Part shown: piece by piece, positions 1 to 6,995 of the stretch
Layout: each line of letters opens with the position of its first letter
Numbering within the stretch: position 1 is the stretch's first letter
Assembly (NCBI RefSeq): GCF_000787815.1
Contig: NZ_BBPO01000045.1
Span: 1 to 32,326, forward strand
Source: Streptacidiphilus neutrinimicus
GTDB lineage: Bacteria > Actinomycetota > Actinomycetes > Streptomycetales > Streptomycetaceae
DNA length: 32,326 nt
Direction: 5' to 3'
Translations under genes and position numbers: made by a program
The notes under the pieces: generated by a model
Seen by the model: the letters and a program-made list of their open reading frames with translations, nothing else
What the model was told of the DNA's origin: nothing
Database searches by the model: none

Positions 1-146
1 AGCACGACGCGGACCAGTGTCGGCACCCCGCCGCCGTCGGGGTTCCGCTGCTCGGAGCTCCGCTGCGAGGGGACGCCGGGCGGGGCGTCCCGGCCCGGGT
101 CGGCCGTCCGGTGAGCCGGCGCTGACGTGTCGCGGGGGGCTTGCAT
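1..146 (-). CDS. Possible N-terminal part of an unknown protein, cut by the left edge
   Basis: An ATG at 144-146 on the minus strand is preceded by a perfect AGGAGG (151-156) four bases upstream. The frame stays open for 48 codons to the edge. The first 35 or so residues are rich in Pro, Ala, Arg and Asp, followed by GGGVPTLVRVVL, which could begin a folded or membrane domain. I do not recognise the family. The ribosome-binding site is the main evidence, because an open frame of this length is weak evidence in such GC-rich DNA. Confidence 0.3.
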   Translation of the reverse strand, partial: MQAPRDTSAPAHRTADPGRDAPPGVPSQRSSEQRNPDGGGVPTLVRVV

Positions 147-377
147 CGGTCCTCCTGGGGTCGCGGTCGCTCCTCGCATGCCCCGATCCGTGCGGCTGAC
201 ACGGTGCGGACGATCACCGCACGCATCCCGCCCGCCGCCACCGGCGCACCCGGCCGCACGTTCTGACGCTCCGTCCGCCGCACACCGCGCGATGGCGTCG
301 TCCCTGACCAGGCGGGCAGCGGGCCGACCGCCGTTTGCCTCGGCCCACGACGGGCAGCCGCGCGGGAAGGAGGCCGC

Positions 378-717
378 ATGGACTGGACTCTGTCGTCGTT
401 CCGCCGTCGCACGCCCGACAGTGCCGCCGCGTCCCGTGACACGGGCCAGGGGCTCGGACAACCCCGCTGGCAGGCGCGGGCGCAGTCAGGCGCGGAGACG
501 GTGAGCCCGCTCGCGCGGGTCGGCTTCGCGGCGCGCGGCGTGGTCTACGTGGTGGTCTACGTGATCGTCGGCGTGCTCGCCGTGATGGTGGCCCTCGGGT
601 TCGGCGAGCCCGCGCTGGACAGGTCAGGTGCGCTGGCGGCGGTCGCGGGTGGCCTACGGTCTCTACTCCGTCGCCGAGGCCCGCTGGCGGCGCACCATGG
701 GCGATGCTCCTCGCTGA
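378..717 (+). pseudogene. DUF1206 membrane protein, internally deleted and frameshifted
   Basis: The ATG at 378 follows a strong GGAAGGAGG (363-371). The first 90 or so residues read as the start of a DUF1206 protein: a charged leader, then VSPLARVGFAARGVVYVVV and a first membrane helix with a VGVLAVMVALGFG run. The match stops near 648. From 649, in a different frame, VAYGLYSVAEARWRRT followed by a stop at 715-717 matches the conserved C-terminal end of the same family. About two thirds of the usual length (some 270 residues) is therefore missing between two pieces that still sit in the right order. The first frame continues to 1085 as nonsense sequence. The family's function is unknown. I read this as a deletion remnant, although a short N-terminal peptide may still be made. 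Confidence 0.6.
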
Positions 718-1030
718 GTCTCCGTCCTCCTGGGCAGGGGCCTCTCGGCTCCTGCCGTCGTCGCAGGACGGCCCACGCCGTCCTGCCGTCCGGCCCGGGG
801 ACGGTCCCCCAGGAGGCGGCGCGGTCGGCGACGCCGTTCGGGCCGTACCCGCCCGAGTGGGAGGGCTCGCCACGCGAGCGGGGAACCGGGAGCGCGCGAG
901 CGCCGTCGGAGACGGACACGGTCAGTCCGTGCTCGTCGAGGGCCAGCGCCAGCTCGGTGGCGCCGCCCGCGTGGGCGGCGGCCTTGGCGACCACTTCCGA
1001 CACCACCAGCAGCACGTTCTTGAAGGACAT
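557..1030 (-). pseudogene. Truncated RsbW/anti-sigma-type HATPase protein
   Basis: Residues 5-92 match the HATPase_c_2 fold of Streptomyces anti-sigma-like ATPases. VLLVVSEVVAKAAAHAGG corresponds to the N-box (usually [13 protein letters not shown]), with the usual Asn replaced by Lys. Then come VSVSDGARALPVPR (G1 box), GGYGPNGVADRAASWG (G2 region) and a closing TAWAVLRR. The 25-40 residues normally before the N-box are absent, and 20-bp tandem repeats lie there instead. No ribosome-binding site precedes the ATG. After about position 755 the frame runs on through the antisense of the DUF1206 remnant, so the last 65 residues are not family sequence. The lost Asn and clipped N-terminus argue against normal ATP binding. 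A recently trimmed but expressed protein is the alternative. Confidence 0.5.
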
Positions 1031-1050
1031 GGGCCGCCCGCACGCCTGCG

Positions 1051-1130
1051 CCGTTCACGAGGTTACCGTGGTGTTCATGACATGACCGCGCCGTTCATGA
1101 GGTGACCGCGCCCTTCATGAGGTGTGACTG
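1051..1130. repeat. 20-bp degenerate tandem repeat, four units
   Basis: Four head-to-tail 20-bp units start at 1051, 1071, 1091 and 1111. The third, CCGTTCATGAGGTGACCGCG, is the best consensus. Unit 2 differs at several bases, and unit 4 runs into the 3' end of the SsgA-like gene and contains its stop codon (1115-1117). The array fills the gap between that gene and the truncated ATPase. No hairpin or coding role is evident. Confidence 0.75.
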
Positions 1131-1522
1131 CTCAGCTGCTCGGAGAGCAGGTCCCAGTCGATGAGGCGCGACTCCGTGCCGGGGGGCACGGCGCCCTGCG
1201 TCAGGAGGAGGAAGGAGCGCAGCCGGTCTGCGTTCACGGTCAGCGTCGCGGTGCCGTTCTTGCCGTAGAGGGTCATGGCGACCTGGTCGTCCGCCGCGGG
1301 GCGCACGCGCACGTCGCCCAGACCGGCCGGCCCCTCGAGACCGGCGGTGAGCAGTTCTCTGGAGAAGGACCACGCGTTCGGTTTGGTGTGGGCGACCAGT
1401 CTTGGGAAGAGCAGTTGGACCGCGTAGGGGTCGGCGGGGCTGTAGCGCAGGGTGCACAGCAACGAGAAGCGGCCACTGGTCTCGCTGTGGACCGTGACGG
1501 TGACGCGGTCTTCTAGAACCAC
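1115..1522 (-). CDS. SsgA-like sporulation and cell division protein (SALP family)
   Basis: SsgA-like proteins are small proteins of morphologically complex actinomycetes that control septum placement, spore maturation and peptidoglycan remodelling, partly by recruiting SsgB and FtsZ. This 135-residue protein has the family pattern: a basic N-terminal strand, LRYSPADPYAVQLLFP (residues about 26-41), WSFSRELLTAGL, GLGDVRVRPAA and the closing VPPGTES with an acidic C-terminal helix. The start is GTG at 1520-1522, with GGGAG about six bases upstream. The gene lies 77 bp downstream of a SigB/F-type sigma factor on the same strand, so co-transcription is likely. Its stop falls inside a tandem repeat. 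Which SALP (SsgA to SsgG) it corresponds to cannot be told from the sequence alone. Confidence 0.88.
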   Translation of the reverse strand: MVLEDRVTVTVHSETSGRFSLLCTLRYSPADPYAVQLLFPRLVAHTKPNAWSFSRELLTAGLEGPAGLGDVRVRPAADDQVAMTLYGKNGTATLTVNADRLRSFLLLTQGAVPPGTESRLIDWDLLSEQLSSHTS

Positions 1523-1599
1523 TCAGGCTCCCGGGCGGGTTCGATCGGAGGTGGGGGTCGGGTCTTCTCGCTGGGGGCCACCGGCGGCGGGGCGCCCGG

Positions 1600-2454
1600 T
1601 CAGGTGAGTTCCTCGCGCAGAACGGACAGGATCCGGGTCAGCACCCGGGAGACCTGCATCTGGGAGACGCCGATCCGCTCCCCGATCTGCTGCTGGGTCA
1701 GTTCCTCGACGAAGCGCAGGCGCAGGATGGTGCGGTCGCGCTCGGACAGGTCGGCGACCGCCCGCTTGAGGGAGAGGATGTTCTCGATCTTCTCCAGTTC
1801 GGGTTCGGGCTGCCCGAGCCGGTCGTGCAGGGGGTTGTCGTCCTCTTCGGCGCTGGGCGCCTCGAGGGTGCCCGCGGTGTAGGCGTTGGTCGCGACCTGG
1901 CCCTCGACGACGTCGGCCGTCGAGATGCCCAGGTGGGCGGCGAGTTCCGCGGTGGTCGGCTCCCGGTCGAGTTGCTGCTGCAGGAGGTCGGTCGCCCGGG
2001 CGAGCTGGAGACGCAGCTCCTGCAGGCGGCGGGGCACGTGCACGGCCCAGCTCGTGTCCCGGAAGTGACGCTTGATCTCCCCCGTGACGGTGGGCAGCGC
2101 GAAGGTGACGAACTCCAGGCCCCGCTCCGGTTCGAAGCGGTTGATGGCCTTGATCAGCCCCACCACGCCCACCTGGACGATGTCGTCGAGCGGCTCGCTC
2201 CGGTGCGCGAACCGGGAGGCGGCGTGGCGGACCAGGCCCATGTTCAGCTCGACCAGGCTGTTGCGGACGTAGGAGTAGTCCTTGGTGCCCTCCTCCAGGC
2301 CCCGCAGGCGGGCAAAGAGCACGTCGGTGAGCGTGCGCACGTCGGCGACGGGCATGGCGGACAGGTCGCTCGGCAGCTCGGGCAGGTCGGCCGGTCCTGC
2401 GGCCGTGTCGGCGCGGAGCTCGAGGCTGACTCGGTGAGCGGCTTCGACGAGCAC
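1600..2454 (-). CDS. RNA polymerase sigma factor, SigB/SigF/SigG family
   Basis: A 284-residue group 3 sigma factor. Region 2 is clear: LVELNMGLVRHAASRF, then DDIVQVGVVGLIKAINRFEP and FVTFALPTVTGEIKRHFRD. Next comes the region 3 signature HVPRRLQELRLQL with LGIS. Region 4 has LSERDRTILRLRFVEELTQQQIGERIGVSQMQVSRVL, ending in the helix-turn-helix at about 250-275. Streptomyces paralogues control osmotic and oxidative stress responses and spore maturation, and are usually held by RsbW-type anti-sigma factors that are released by SpoIIE-type phosphatases. Start is GTG (2452-2454) after GGGAGGGA. No intact anti-sigma gene is adjacent; the nearest is the truncated ATPase at 557-1030. The downstream SsgA-like gene and the SigB-type promoter just upstream suggest a stress or development unit. 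Confidence 0.93.
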   Translation of the reverse strand: MLVEAAHRVSLELRADTAAGPADLPELPSDLSAMPVADVRTLTDVLFARLRGLEEGTKDYSYVRNSLVELNMGLVRHAASRFAHRSEPLDDIVQVGVVGLIKAINRFEPERGLEFVTFALPTVTGEIKRHFRDTSWAVHVPRRLQELRLQLARATDLLQQQLDREPTTAELAAHLGISTADVVEGQVATNAYTAGTLEAPSAEEDDNPLHDRLGQPEPELEKIENILSLKRAVADLSERDRTILRLRFVEELTQQQIGERIGVSQMQVSRVLTRILSVLREELT

Positions 2455-2494
2455 GGTGTCCCTCCCAGATGCGGACGACGTCAGGAAAACGCGT

Positions 2495-2519
2495 CTACCC
2501 CGGTATCAGGATCCTATGC
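2495..2519 (-). promoter_or_regulatory. Candidate SigB-type promoter of the sigma factor gene
   Basis: On the minus strand GCAT is followed after exactly 15 bases by GGGTAG. This fits the Streptomyces SigB pattern GNNT-N14-16-GGGTAC with one mismatch. It lies about 40 bp upstream of the GTG start, so the sigma factor may activate its own gene. Inferred from pattern only. Confidence 0.42.
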
Positions 2520-2583
2520 ACGCGAGTTTGCCGGGCCGCCGGGCGCGGGCGCCCGACGACCCCCGCCGCACCCGACCGCGCCT

Positions 2584-2827
2584 CTGCCAGAGGGCGTAGC
2601 CGCCGGTCGCGACCAGCAAGATGCCGCCGCGCCGGCGGGAGGCCGGTCCGATCGTGTCCGCCGCGCGCGGCCGAGGGCCGCCGGCGAGCGGCATGCCGGC
2701 CTCGAAAAGCCCGAAGACGACGCCGACCCGCCGACGCGCGCGGGTCCACGCCGGAGACACCGATGCCGATCGCGCCGGCGAAGTTGCACAGCCCGACCGC
2801 GACGGCGACCAGCAGGAGGGCTGTCAG
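2584..2827 (-). pseudogene. MntP-like manganese efflux pump, truncated and frameshifted
   Basis: Immediately after the cold-shock stop the minus strand reads [20 protein letters not shown] then IGVSGVDPRA. In the neighbouring frame it continues VGVVFGLFEAGMPLAGG, ADTIGPAS and GGILLVATGGYALWQ. Together these follow the first half of MntP (DUF204) Mn2+ efflux proteins, which normally have about 190 residues and six helices. At least one frame change near 2728 and probably another near 2675 separate the blocks, and the second half is missing. The likely original start, now CTG at 2825-2827, overlaps the cold-shock TGA in the manner of an ATGA junction. I read it as a decayed gene. Without a search, a related small membrane family cannot be excluded. 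Confidence 0.5.
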
Positions 2828-3027
2828 CCGCGGACGACGTTCTCGGCCTGCGGGCCCTTCTGGCCCTGGGTGACGTCGAACGTCACGCGCTCGCCTTCCT
2901 GGAGCTCCTTGAAGCCGGAGCCGGTGATCGCACGGAAGTGCACGAACACGTCCGGTCCGCCGCCGTCCTGCTCGATGAAGCCGAAGCCCTTCTCGGCGTT
3001 GAACCACTTCACAGTACCCGTTGCCAT
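2824..3027 (-). CDS. Cold-shock domain protein (CspA family)
   Basis: A 67-residue single-stranded nucleic-acid-binding protein of the standard CSD length. [15 protein letters not shown] holds the RNP1 motif (KGFGFI), and DVFVHF is RNP2. [20 protein letters not shown] closes the barrel. It acts as an RNA chaperone, and several paralogues per genome are usual in Streptomyces, many of them expressed without cold. Start is ATG 3025-3027, with GGGAGAA about six bases upstream. A longer reading from 3159 has no ribosome-binding site and no family match. The gene is transcribed divergently from the chitinase, and its stop overlaps the former start of the MntP-like relic. Confidence 0.95.
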   Translation of the reverse strand: MATGTVKWFNAEKGFGFIEQDGGGPDVFVHFRAITGSGFKELQEGERVTFDVTQGQKGPQAENVVRG

Positions 3028-3201
3028 GGTCTTCTCCCGTTCTGGACGAGGGCCTGCGCCTTCTGCCGGCCCTGGGGGTGATCGCGTCCTCGAACAGCGG
3101 GTGAAGCGGTGCGGCGGACGGCGAATCTCACTCACTGACAACGCTACCCAAGTCGGCATGATCGCGTACCGGCGACGCAGCGCGCCACAGGGCCGAATGC
3201 C

Positions 3202-3217
3202 ATTGGTCCAGACCTAT
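3202..3217 (+). promoter_or_regulatory. DasR-responsive element (dre-like operator)
   Basis: ATTGGTCCAGACCTAT is a near palindrome close to the DasR consensus ACTGGTCTAGACCACT and to the TGGTCCAGACCT repeats long known before Streptomyces chitinase genes. DasR is a GntR-family repressor released by glucosamine-6-phosphate. The site touches the -35 box of the promoter at 3217-3245, as expected for repression of the chitinase. Confidence 0.8.
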
Positions 3218-3245
3218 TGACGGGCCCTCCCGCCCCTCCTACGAT
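3217..3245 (+). promoter_or_regulatory. HrdB-type promoter of the chitinase gene
   Basis: TTGACG (3217-3222), a 17-base spacer and TACGAT (3240-3245) match the housekeeping sigma consensus. Transcription would start near 3252, giving a leader of about 97 bases. The -35 box shares its first base with the DasR-like operator. Confidence 0.68.
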
Positions 3246-3348
3246 CCGGTCCGGCACAGCCCCACCTGTCCCCACCTCACCCAGAGCCGGGCGCCATGCC
3301 CCCACACGCCAGTCATGCTCATGGCATCCGGCGGGAAGGGAGCGCAGC

Positions 3349-4965
3349 ATGTTCCGTCCCAAGAGGGCGTCCGCCCAAAGCGCACTCGCGGGGGTGAGCG
3401 CCGCCGCGGTCGTCGGCGCCTGCCTCGCCGTGGCCGGCTCGGTCACCGCGGGGGCCGCCACCGCCAACCTGCTGGCCGACCCCGGCTTCGAGAACGGGCT
3501 CACCGGCTGGACCTGCTCGGCCGGCTCCGGCACGGTGGTGAGCTCTCCGGTCCACTCGGGCGCCTCCGCGCTCCAGGCCACGCCCGCCGGCCAGGACGAC
3601 GCCCAGTGCAGCCAGACCGTCCGCGTGCAGCCCGACTCCTCCTACACCCTCAGCGCCTACGTCCAGGGCAGCTACGTCTACCTGGGCGCGACCGGCACCG
3701 GCAACGCCGGCGGCGACCCCTCCACCTGGACGCCCAGCAGCCCGTCGTACGGCCAGCTCAGCGTCTCCTTCACCACCGGGGCGACCACCGCGTCGGTGAC
3801 GGTCTACCTGCACGGCTGGTACGGACAGCCCGCGTACTACGCGGACGACGTCTCCCTCACCGGCCCCGGCGGCAGCCCGTCCCCCAGCGCATCGCCGAGC
3901 GCCAGCAGTTCGCCGAGCGCGAGCCCCTCCCCCAGCGTCAGCGCCCCGCCGACCGCCACCGCCTCGCCGACGACCAGCCCGTCGCCCACCGGCACGCCCT
4001 CGGGCGGCGCGACCTGCGCCACGAAGCCCCGGCCCGCGGGCAAGGTCCTCCAGGGCTACTGGGAGAACTGGGACGGCGCCGCGAACGGCGTCCACCCCGG
4101 AATGGGCTGGATCCCCATCACGGACAGCCGTATCGCCGCGCACGGCTACAACGTCCTCAACGCCGCCTTCCCGGTGATCCTCTCGGACGGCACCGCCGAG
4201 TGGCAGGACGGCATGGACACGGGCGTCAAGGTCGCGACCCCGGCCGAGATGTGCCAGGCCAAGGCCGCCGGCGCGACGATCCTGATGTCGATCGGCGGCG
4301 CCTCGGCCGGCATCGACCTGAGCTCCAGCACCGTCGCCGACCGGTTCGTGGCGACCATCGTCCCGATCCTGAAGACCTACAACTTCGACGGGATCGACAT
4401 CGACATCGAGACCGGGCTGACCGGCAGCGGGAACATCAACACGCTCTCCACCTCCCAGGCCAACCTGGAGCGCATCATCGACGGCATCCTGGCCCGGATG
4501 CCCGCGGGCTTCGGCCTGACGATGGCCCCGGAGACCGCGTACGTCACCGGCGGAAGCGTCACCTACGGGTCGATCTGGGGCGCCTACCTGCCGATCATCA
4601 AGAAGTACGCCGACAACGGGCAGCTGTGGTGGCTCAACATGCAGTACTACAACGGCAGCATGTACGGCTGCTCCGGCGACTCCTACCAGGCCGGCACGGT
4701 GCAGGGCTTCACCGCGCAGACGACCTGCCTGAACAACGGCCTGACCGTCCAGGGCGCCACCGTCAAGGTGCCCTACGACAAGCAGGTGCCCGGTCTGCCG
4801 GCCCAGTCCGGCGCGGGTGGCGGCTACATGGCCCCGAGCCTGGTCAGCCAGTCGTGGAACTCCTTCGGCGGTTCGCTCAAGGGGCTGATGACGTGGTCGA
4901 TCAACTGGGACGGCTCGCTGGGCTGGACCTTCGGCGACAACGTCAAGTCGCTCCAGGGCCGTTGA
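3349..4965 (+). CDS. Secreted chitinase, glycoside hydrolase family 18, with N-terminal CBM
   Basis: A 538-residue secreted enzyme that cleaves beta-1,4-GlcNAc chains of chitin. Residues 1-39 are a signal peptide (MFRPKR start, hydrophobic core, probable cleavage after GAATA). Residues 40-170 form a beta-sandwich carbohydrate-binding module (NLLADPGFENGLTGW opening, closing with YYADDVSLTG). Residues 172-225 are a Ser/Pro/Thr linker. Residues 230-538 are the GH18 barrel with LMSIGG and the catalytic DGIDIDIE motif at 347-354, whose proton donor is Glu354; MQYYN and a C-terminal WSINWD complete the site. The start ATG follows GGGAAGGGA. The DasR-like operator and good promoter upstream, and the terminator downstream, make it a single-gene unit induced during chitin or GlcNAc use. 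Confidence 0.95.
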   Translation: MFRPKRASAQSALAGVSAAAVVGACLAVAGSVTAGAATANLLADPGFENGLTGWTCSAGSGTVVSSPVHSGASALQATPAGQDDAQCSQTVRVQPDSSYTLSAYVQGSYVYLGATGTGNAGGDPSTWTPSSPSYGQLSVSFTTGATTASVTVYLHGWYGQPAYYADDVSLTGPGGSPSPSASPSASSSPSASPSPSVSAPPTATASPTTSPSPTGTPSGGATCATKPRPAGKVLQGYWENWDGAANGVHPGMGWIPITDSRIAAHGYNVLNAAFPVILSDGTAEWQDGMDTGVKVATPAEMCQAKAAGATILMSIGGASAGIDLSSSTVADRFVATIVPILKTYNFDGIDIDIETGLTGSGNINTLSTSQANLERIIDGILARMPAGFGLTMAPETAYVTGGSVTYGSIWGAYLPIIKKYADNGQLWWLNMQYYNGSMYGCSGDSYQAGTVQGFTAQTTCLNNGLTVQGATVKVPYDKQVPGLPAQSGAGGGYMAPSLVSQSWNSFGGSLKGLMTWSINWDGSLGWTFGDNVKSLQGR

Positions 4966-4982
4966 CGCCCCGTTGACCCCCA

Positions 4983-5016
4983 CTCCGCCGGAGGGCGGTT
5001 CGCCCCTCCGGCGGAG
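4983..5016 (+). terminator. Terminator of the chitinase gene
   Basis: A perfect 13-bp stem (CTCCGCCGGAGGG / CCCTCCGGCGGAG) with an 8-base loop begins 18 bp after the stop. There is no U-tract, which is usual for actinomycete terminators. Confidence 0.8.
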
Positions 5017-5137
5017 CACCACCTCGGAACGGATCACCGAGGCACGCAGGCGGAGCTCCTGCTTCATCCAGACGCCATCAACCGGTCAGCCACGAGGCTT
5101 CACTGATTCGCATGAGTTCCTGAGCTTCCCGAGCAGC

Positions 5138-6037
5138 CTAGTTCCCGGCCGACTGCTGCATCGCTCGCCACTCCGCTCCCGCACGCTGGATGCGGTCCCA
5201 CAGTGCCGCACGGTCGGCGTCGTCGATCGCCGACAGGTCCAGATGGAACACGTCCGTTGCGATCTTGAACAGCTCTTCGGCGGACTCGAGGGTGCGTGTC
5301 GTGCGCTGTCCGGCTCCCTCGTCGCGCGTGTACTCGTCATCCAGCACGTACTCGGCACAGCCCGCGTCGCGGCGGAAGAGCTGGAACCACCTGACGTAGG
5401 GAGACTGCGGCGACGTCGACCACTCGGTGTGGCGGCTCCTGAAGTCCTCCCACGTGGCCGGCGCCAGCGTGAAGTCCATACTGTGGAAGGTCGTCTGCGC
5501 CGGATCGGTGAGGAACCGCCAGGCGTCCGGGCCGATCTCCGGCAGCGGCCGCAGTTCGAAGCGGAAGGGCCCCTGGACGTGGACGCCCTCCCGGAGCGGG
5601 ATGGGCTCGTGGTGCGAGTTGGCCAGGCCGACGTCGACCGACCAGCGTTCGCCATCGATCACGACGCTGAGGGCCATATGCGTGTCGTATTCGTCAGCGG
5701 TCGCTTTGGCGCTCGCGACAGAACCGTTGATCTGGCCGCGGTGCACGGTGACGTCGTACCCGAGGAAAGTCAGCAGTTCGTGGAAAGCGTTGTTCAGGTT
5801 GAAGCAGTAGCCGCCCCGGCCGGCCAGGATGCGGGCTATGGACTCGGCCGGTTCGATGCCCGGCGGGCATCCGAGCTGGATGTCGAAGTTCTCGAAGGCG
5901 ATGAGCTCGACGTGTGCGCGGTGCAGCCTGCGCAGAGTGTCGAGCGAGGGGGCGCCGAGGGACTGCGGGTCGTCGACGCCGAGCCTGGCCAGGTAGGGCG
6001 GGACCCAGGCAGGATGATCGTCTCTCTTCGAGGTCAT
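5138..6037 (-). CDS. Arylamine N-acetyltransferase (NAT)
   Basis: Transfers acetyl groups from acetyl-CoA to arylamines or hydrazines; relatives in ansamycin clusters form amide bonds. The 299-residue protein is slightly longer than typical bacterial NATs (about 275-280). The catalytic triad is visible: Cys78 in RGGYCFNLN, His120 in THMAL and Asp135 in VDVGLA. HRAHVELIAFENFDI near residue 40 is the other family hallmark. The middle domain has GPFRFELRPL, and the C-terminal lid is acidic and helical. Start ATG 6035-6037 has GGAG only two to three bases upstream, so weak initiation is possible. There is no polyketide gene nearby, so a detoxification role is more likely than biosynthesis. Confidence 0.93.
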   Translation of the reverse strand: MTSKRDDHPAWVPPYLARLGVDDPQSLGAPSLDTLRRLHRAHVELIAFENFDIQLGCPPGIEPAESIARILAGRGGYCFNLNNAFHELLTFLGYDVTVHRGQINGSVASAKATADEYDTHMALSVVIDGERWSVDVGLANSHHEPIPLREGVHVQGPFRFELRPLPEIGPDAWRFLTDPAQTTFHSMDFTLAPATWEDFRSRHTEWSTSPQSPYVRWFQLFRRDAGCAEYVLDDEYTRDEGAGQRTTRTLESAEELFKIATDVFHLDLSAIDDADRAALWDRIQRAGAEWRAMQQSAGN

Positions 6038-6125
6038 GGCTCCGAACGCTAGTGCAGCGCCGCGAAACGCGCTCAGGAATTAGCGCGTCACTGCACGAGC
6101 TTGCGTGGGCGGTCCCACGGGCTGA

Positions 6126-6370
6126 GAGCGAGCGCGCACCCTGACTTTTGAGGACCAGCCGGTCGTAACGGCCCTCCAGTACCTCCAGCGAGTTCCTCCG
6201 CCGAATCGGTCGCGAGCTGGCCCGGACGGTGCTGATGACCGCCGAGGGCGACTGGGACATTCCGTACTCGGCTTCGATCCGGAGGCCGATCGAAGTGGTG
6301 CTGACGGCGGATCCGACGCTCCCGGGCGACCGACCGTTGTGGCCCGAGAGCTCCCGGGTCTCTGCGCCGC
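6126..6370 (+). pseudogene. Unrecognised coding remnant with a frame change
   Basis: The 374-bp gap between the NAT start and the RbpA-like stop looks partly coding on the plus strand. One frame gives LTFEDQPVVTALQYLQR (6141-6191). The next frame then gives EFLRRIGRELARTVLMTAEG and DWDIPYSASIRRPIEVVLTA (6190-6309). Third codon positions across 6181-6360 are almost all G or C by eye. The first frame begins after a TGA at 6123-6125, and no start codon or ribosome-binding site is evident. I do not recognise the family. It may be the remains of a small gene. Chance is the alternative. Confidence 0.28.
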
Positions 6371-6372
6371 GG

Positions 6373-6400
6373 AGCGGCGGGCCACGCATGGCCCGCCGCT
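6373..6400 (-). terminator. Terminator of the RbpA-family gene
   Basis: An 11-bp perfect stem (AGCGGCGGGCC / GGCCCGCCGCT) with a 6-base loop starts 11 bp beyond the stop of the minus-strand gene. The arm sequence is symmetric, so it could also work on plus-strand transcripts. Confidence 0.75.
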
Positions 6401-6411
6401 TTCCGTGGGCG

Positions 6412-6750
6412 TCAGAAGTTCCCGCGCAGTTTGGCGAGGGCCTCGTTGAGGAGGATCTCGCCTTCCTCCTGGCTGCGGCGCTGGCGCACGTAGCCCATGT
6501 GCGTCATGTAGGGGGCGTTGGTCTCGGCGGCCGGGGTGTTGTCCCGGTCCGGGCCGGCCGGAAGGCCGCACTTCGGGCAGTCCCAGACATCCGGGACAAC
6601 TGCCTCGATCGCGAAGCTGGGCTGGCTGTGGTGACCGTTGCCGCACCAGAACGAAGCCACGACGCGGGGGGCGAGGTCCCCACGCTCCGGCTCCCCCAAC
6701 GGCCCCGAGCCGATACGAGCGCCCCTGATGCCGGTCCGTCCCTGTGCCAC
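6412..6750 (-). CDS. RbpA-family RNA polymerase-binding protein
   Basis: RbpA binds actinobacterial RNA polymerase and group 1/2 sigma factors, stabilising open complexes and promoter binding. This 112-residue protein has the family core: GDLAPRVVASFWCGNGHHSQ, PDVWDCPKCGLPAG and a basic/acidic C-terminal helix HMGYVRQRRSQEEGEILLNE, which is the sigma-contacting part. The zinc ligands are Cys36, His40, Cys58 and Cys61. Start is GTG 6748-6750 after GAGGAG. It differs from the classical RbpA in lacking the long YETDRG segment and in the AKLRGNF terminus, so it is more likely the second paralogue (RbpB-like) than the main one. It is monocistronic between a promoter-like site and a terminator. Confidence 0.87.
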   Translation of the reverse strand: MAQGRTGIRGARIGSGPLGEPERGDLAPRVVASFWCGNGHHSQPSFAIEAVVPDVWDCPKCGLPAGPDRDNTPAAETNAPYMTHMGYVRQRRSQEEGEILLNEALAKLRGNF

Positions 6751-6803
6751 GTTCGTTCTCCTCGGCCACGATGTCCACGCCTCGGATGAGCATGGGAAGG
6801 GCC

Positions 6804-6831
6804 AGCCTACGGCCATCAGCCGCTGATGCAA
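6804..6831 (-). promoter_or_regulatory. Candidate promoter of the RbpA-family gene
   Basis: On the minus strand TTGCAT, a 16-base spacer and TAGGCT resemble HrdB -35 and -10 boxes. The -10 lies about 54 bp upstream of the GTG. Pattern evidence only. No SigR-type GGAAT/GTT pair was seen. Confidence 0.4.
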
Positions 6832-6950
6832 CCCTCGCCCCCACCGGAGGGCCACTTTTGCGGCGAGGGGCCGAACGCGGCCGTTCTCGTCGGGACGGCG
6901 CGGATCCCACCCGTTCGTGCGGCACGGCCACCTGCGGGCGGGCAGGCGTG

Positions 6951-6988
6951 CGGCCGTGGCCGGCCCCTTTCGGAGCGGGCCACGGCCG
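6951..6988 (-). terminator. Terminator of the phosphoesterase gene
   Basis: CGGCCGTGGCC and GGCCACGGCCG form an 11-bp perfect stem around a 16-base loop that can fold further. It begins 8 bp after the phosphoesterase stop. Confidence 0.7.
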
Positions 6989-6995
6989 TCAGGGG

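Noticed and set aside
3028-3159. N-terminal extension of the cold-shock protein to 111 residues
   Set aside because: No ribosome-binding site at 3159 and the extra 44 residues do not resemble the family; GGGAGAA precedes the internal ATG.
3319-5067. 582-codon minus-strand frame opposite the chitinase
   Set aside because: Shadow frame; the plus strand has signal peptide, catalytic motif, promoter and terminator.
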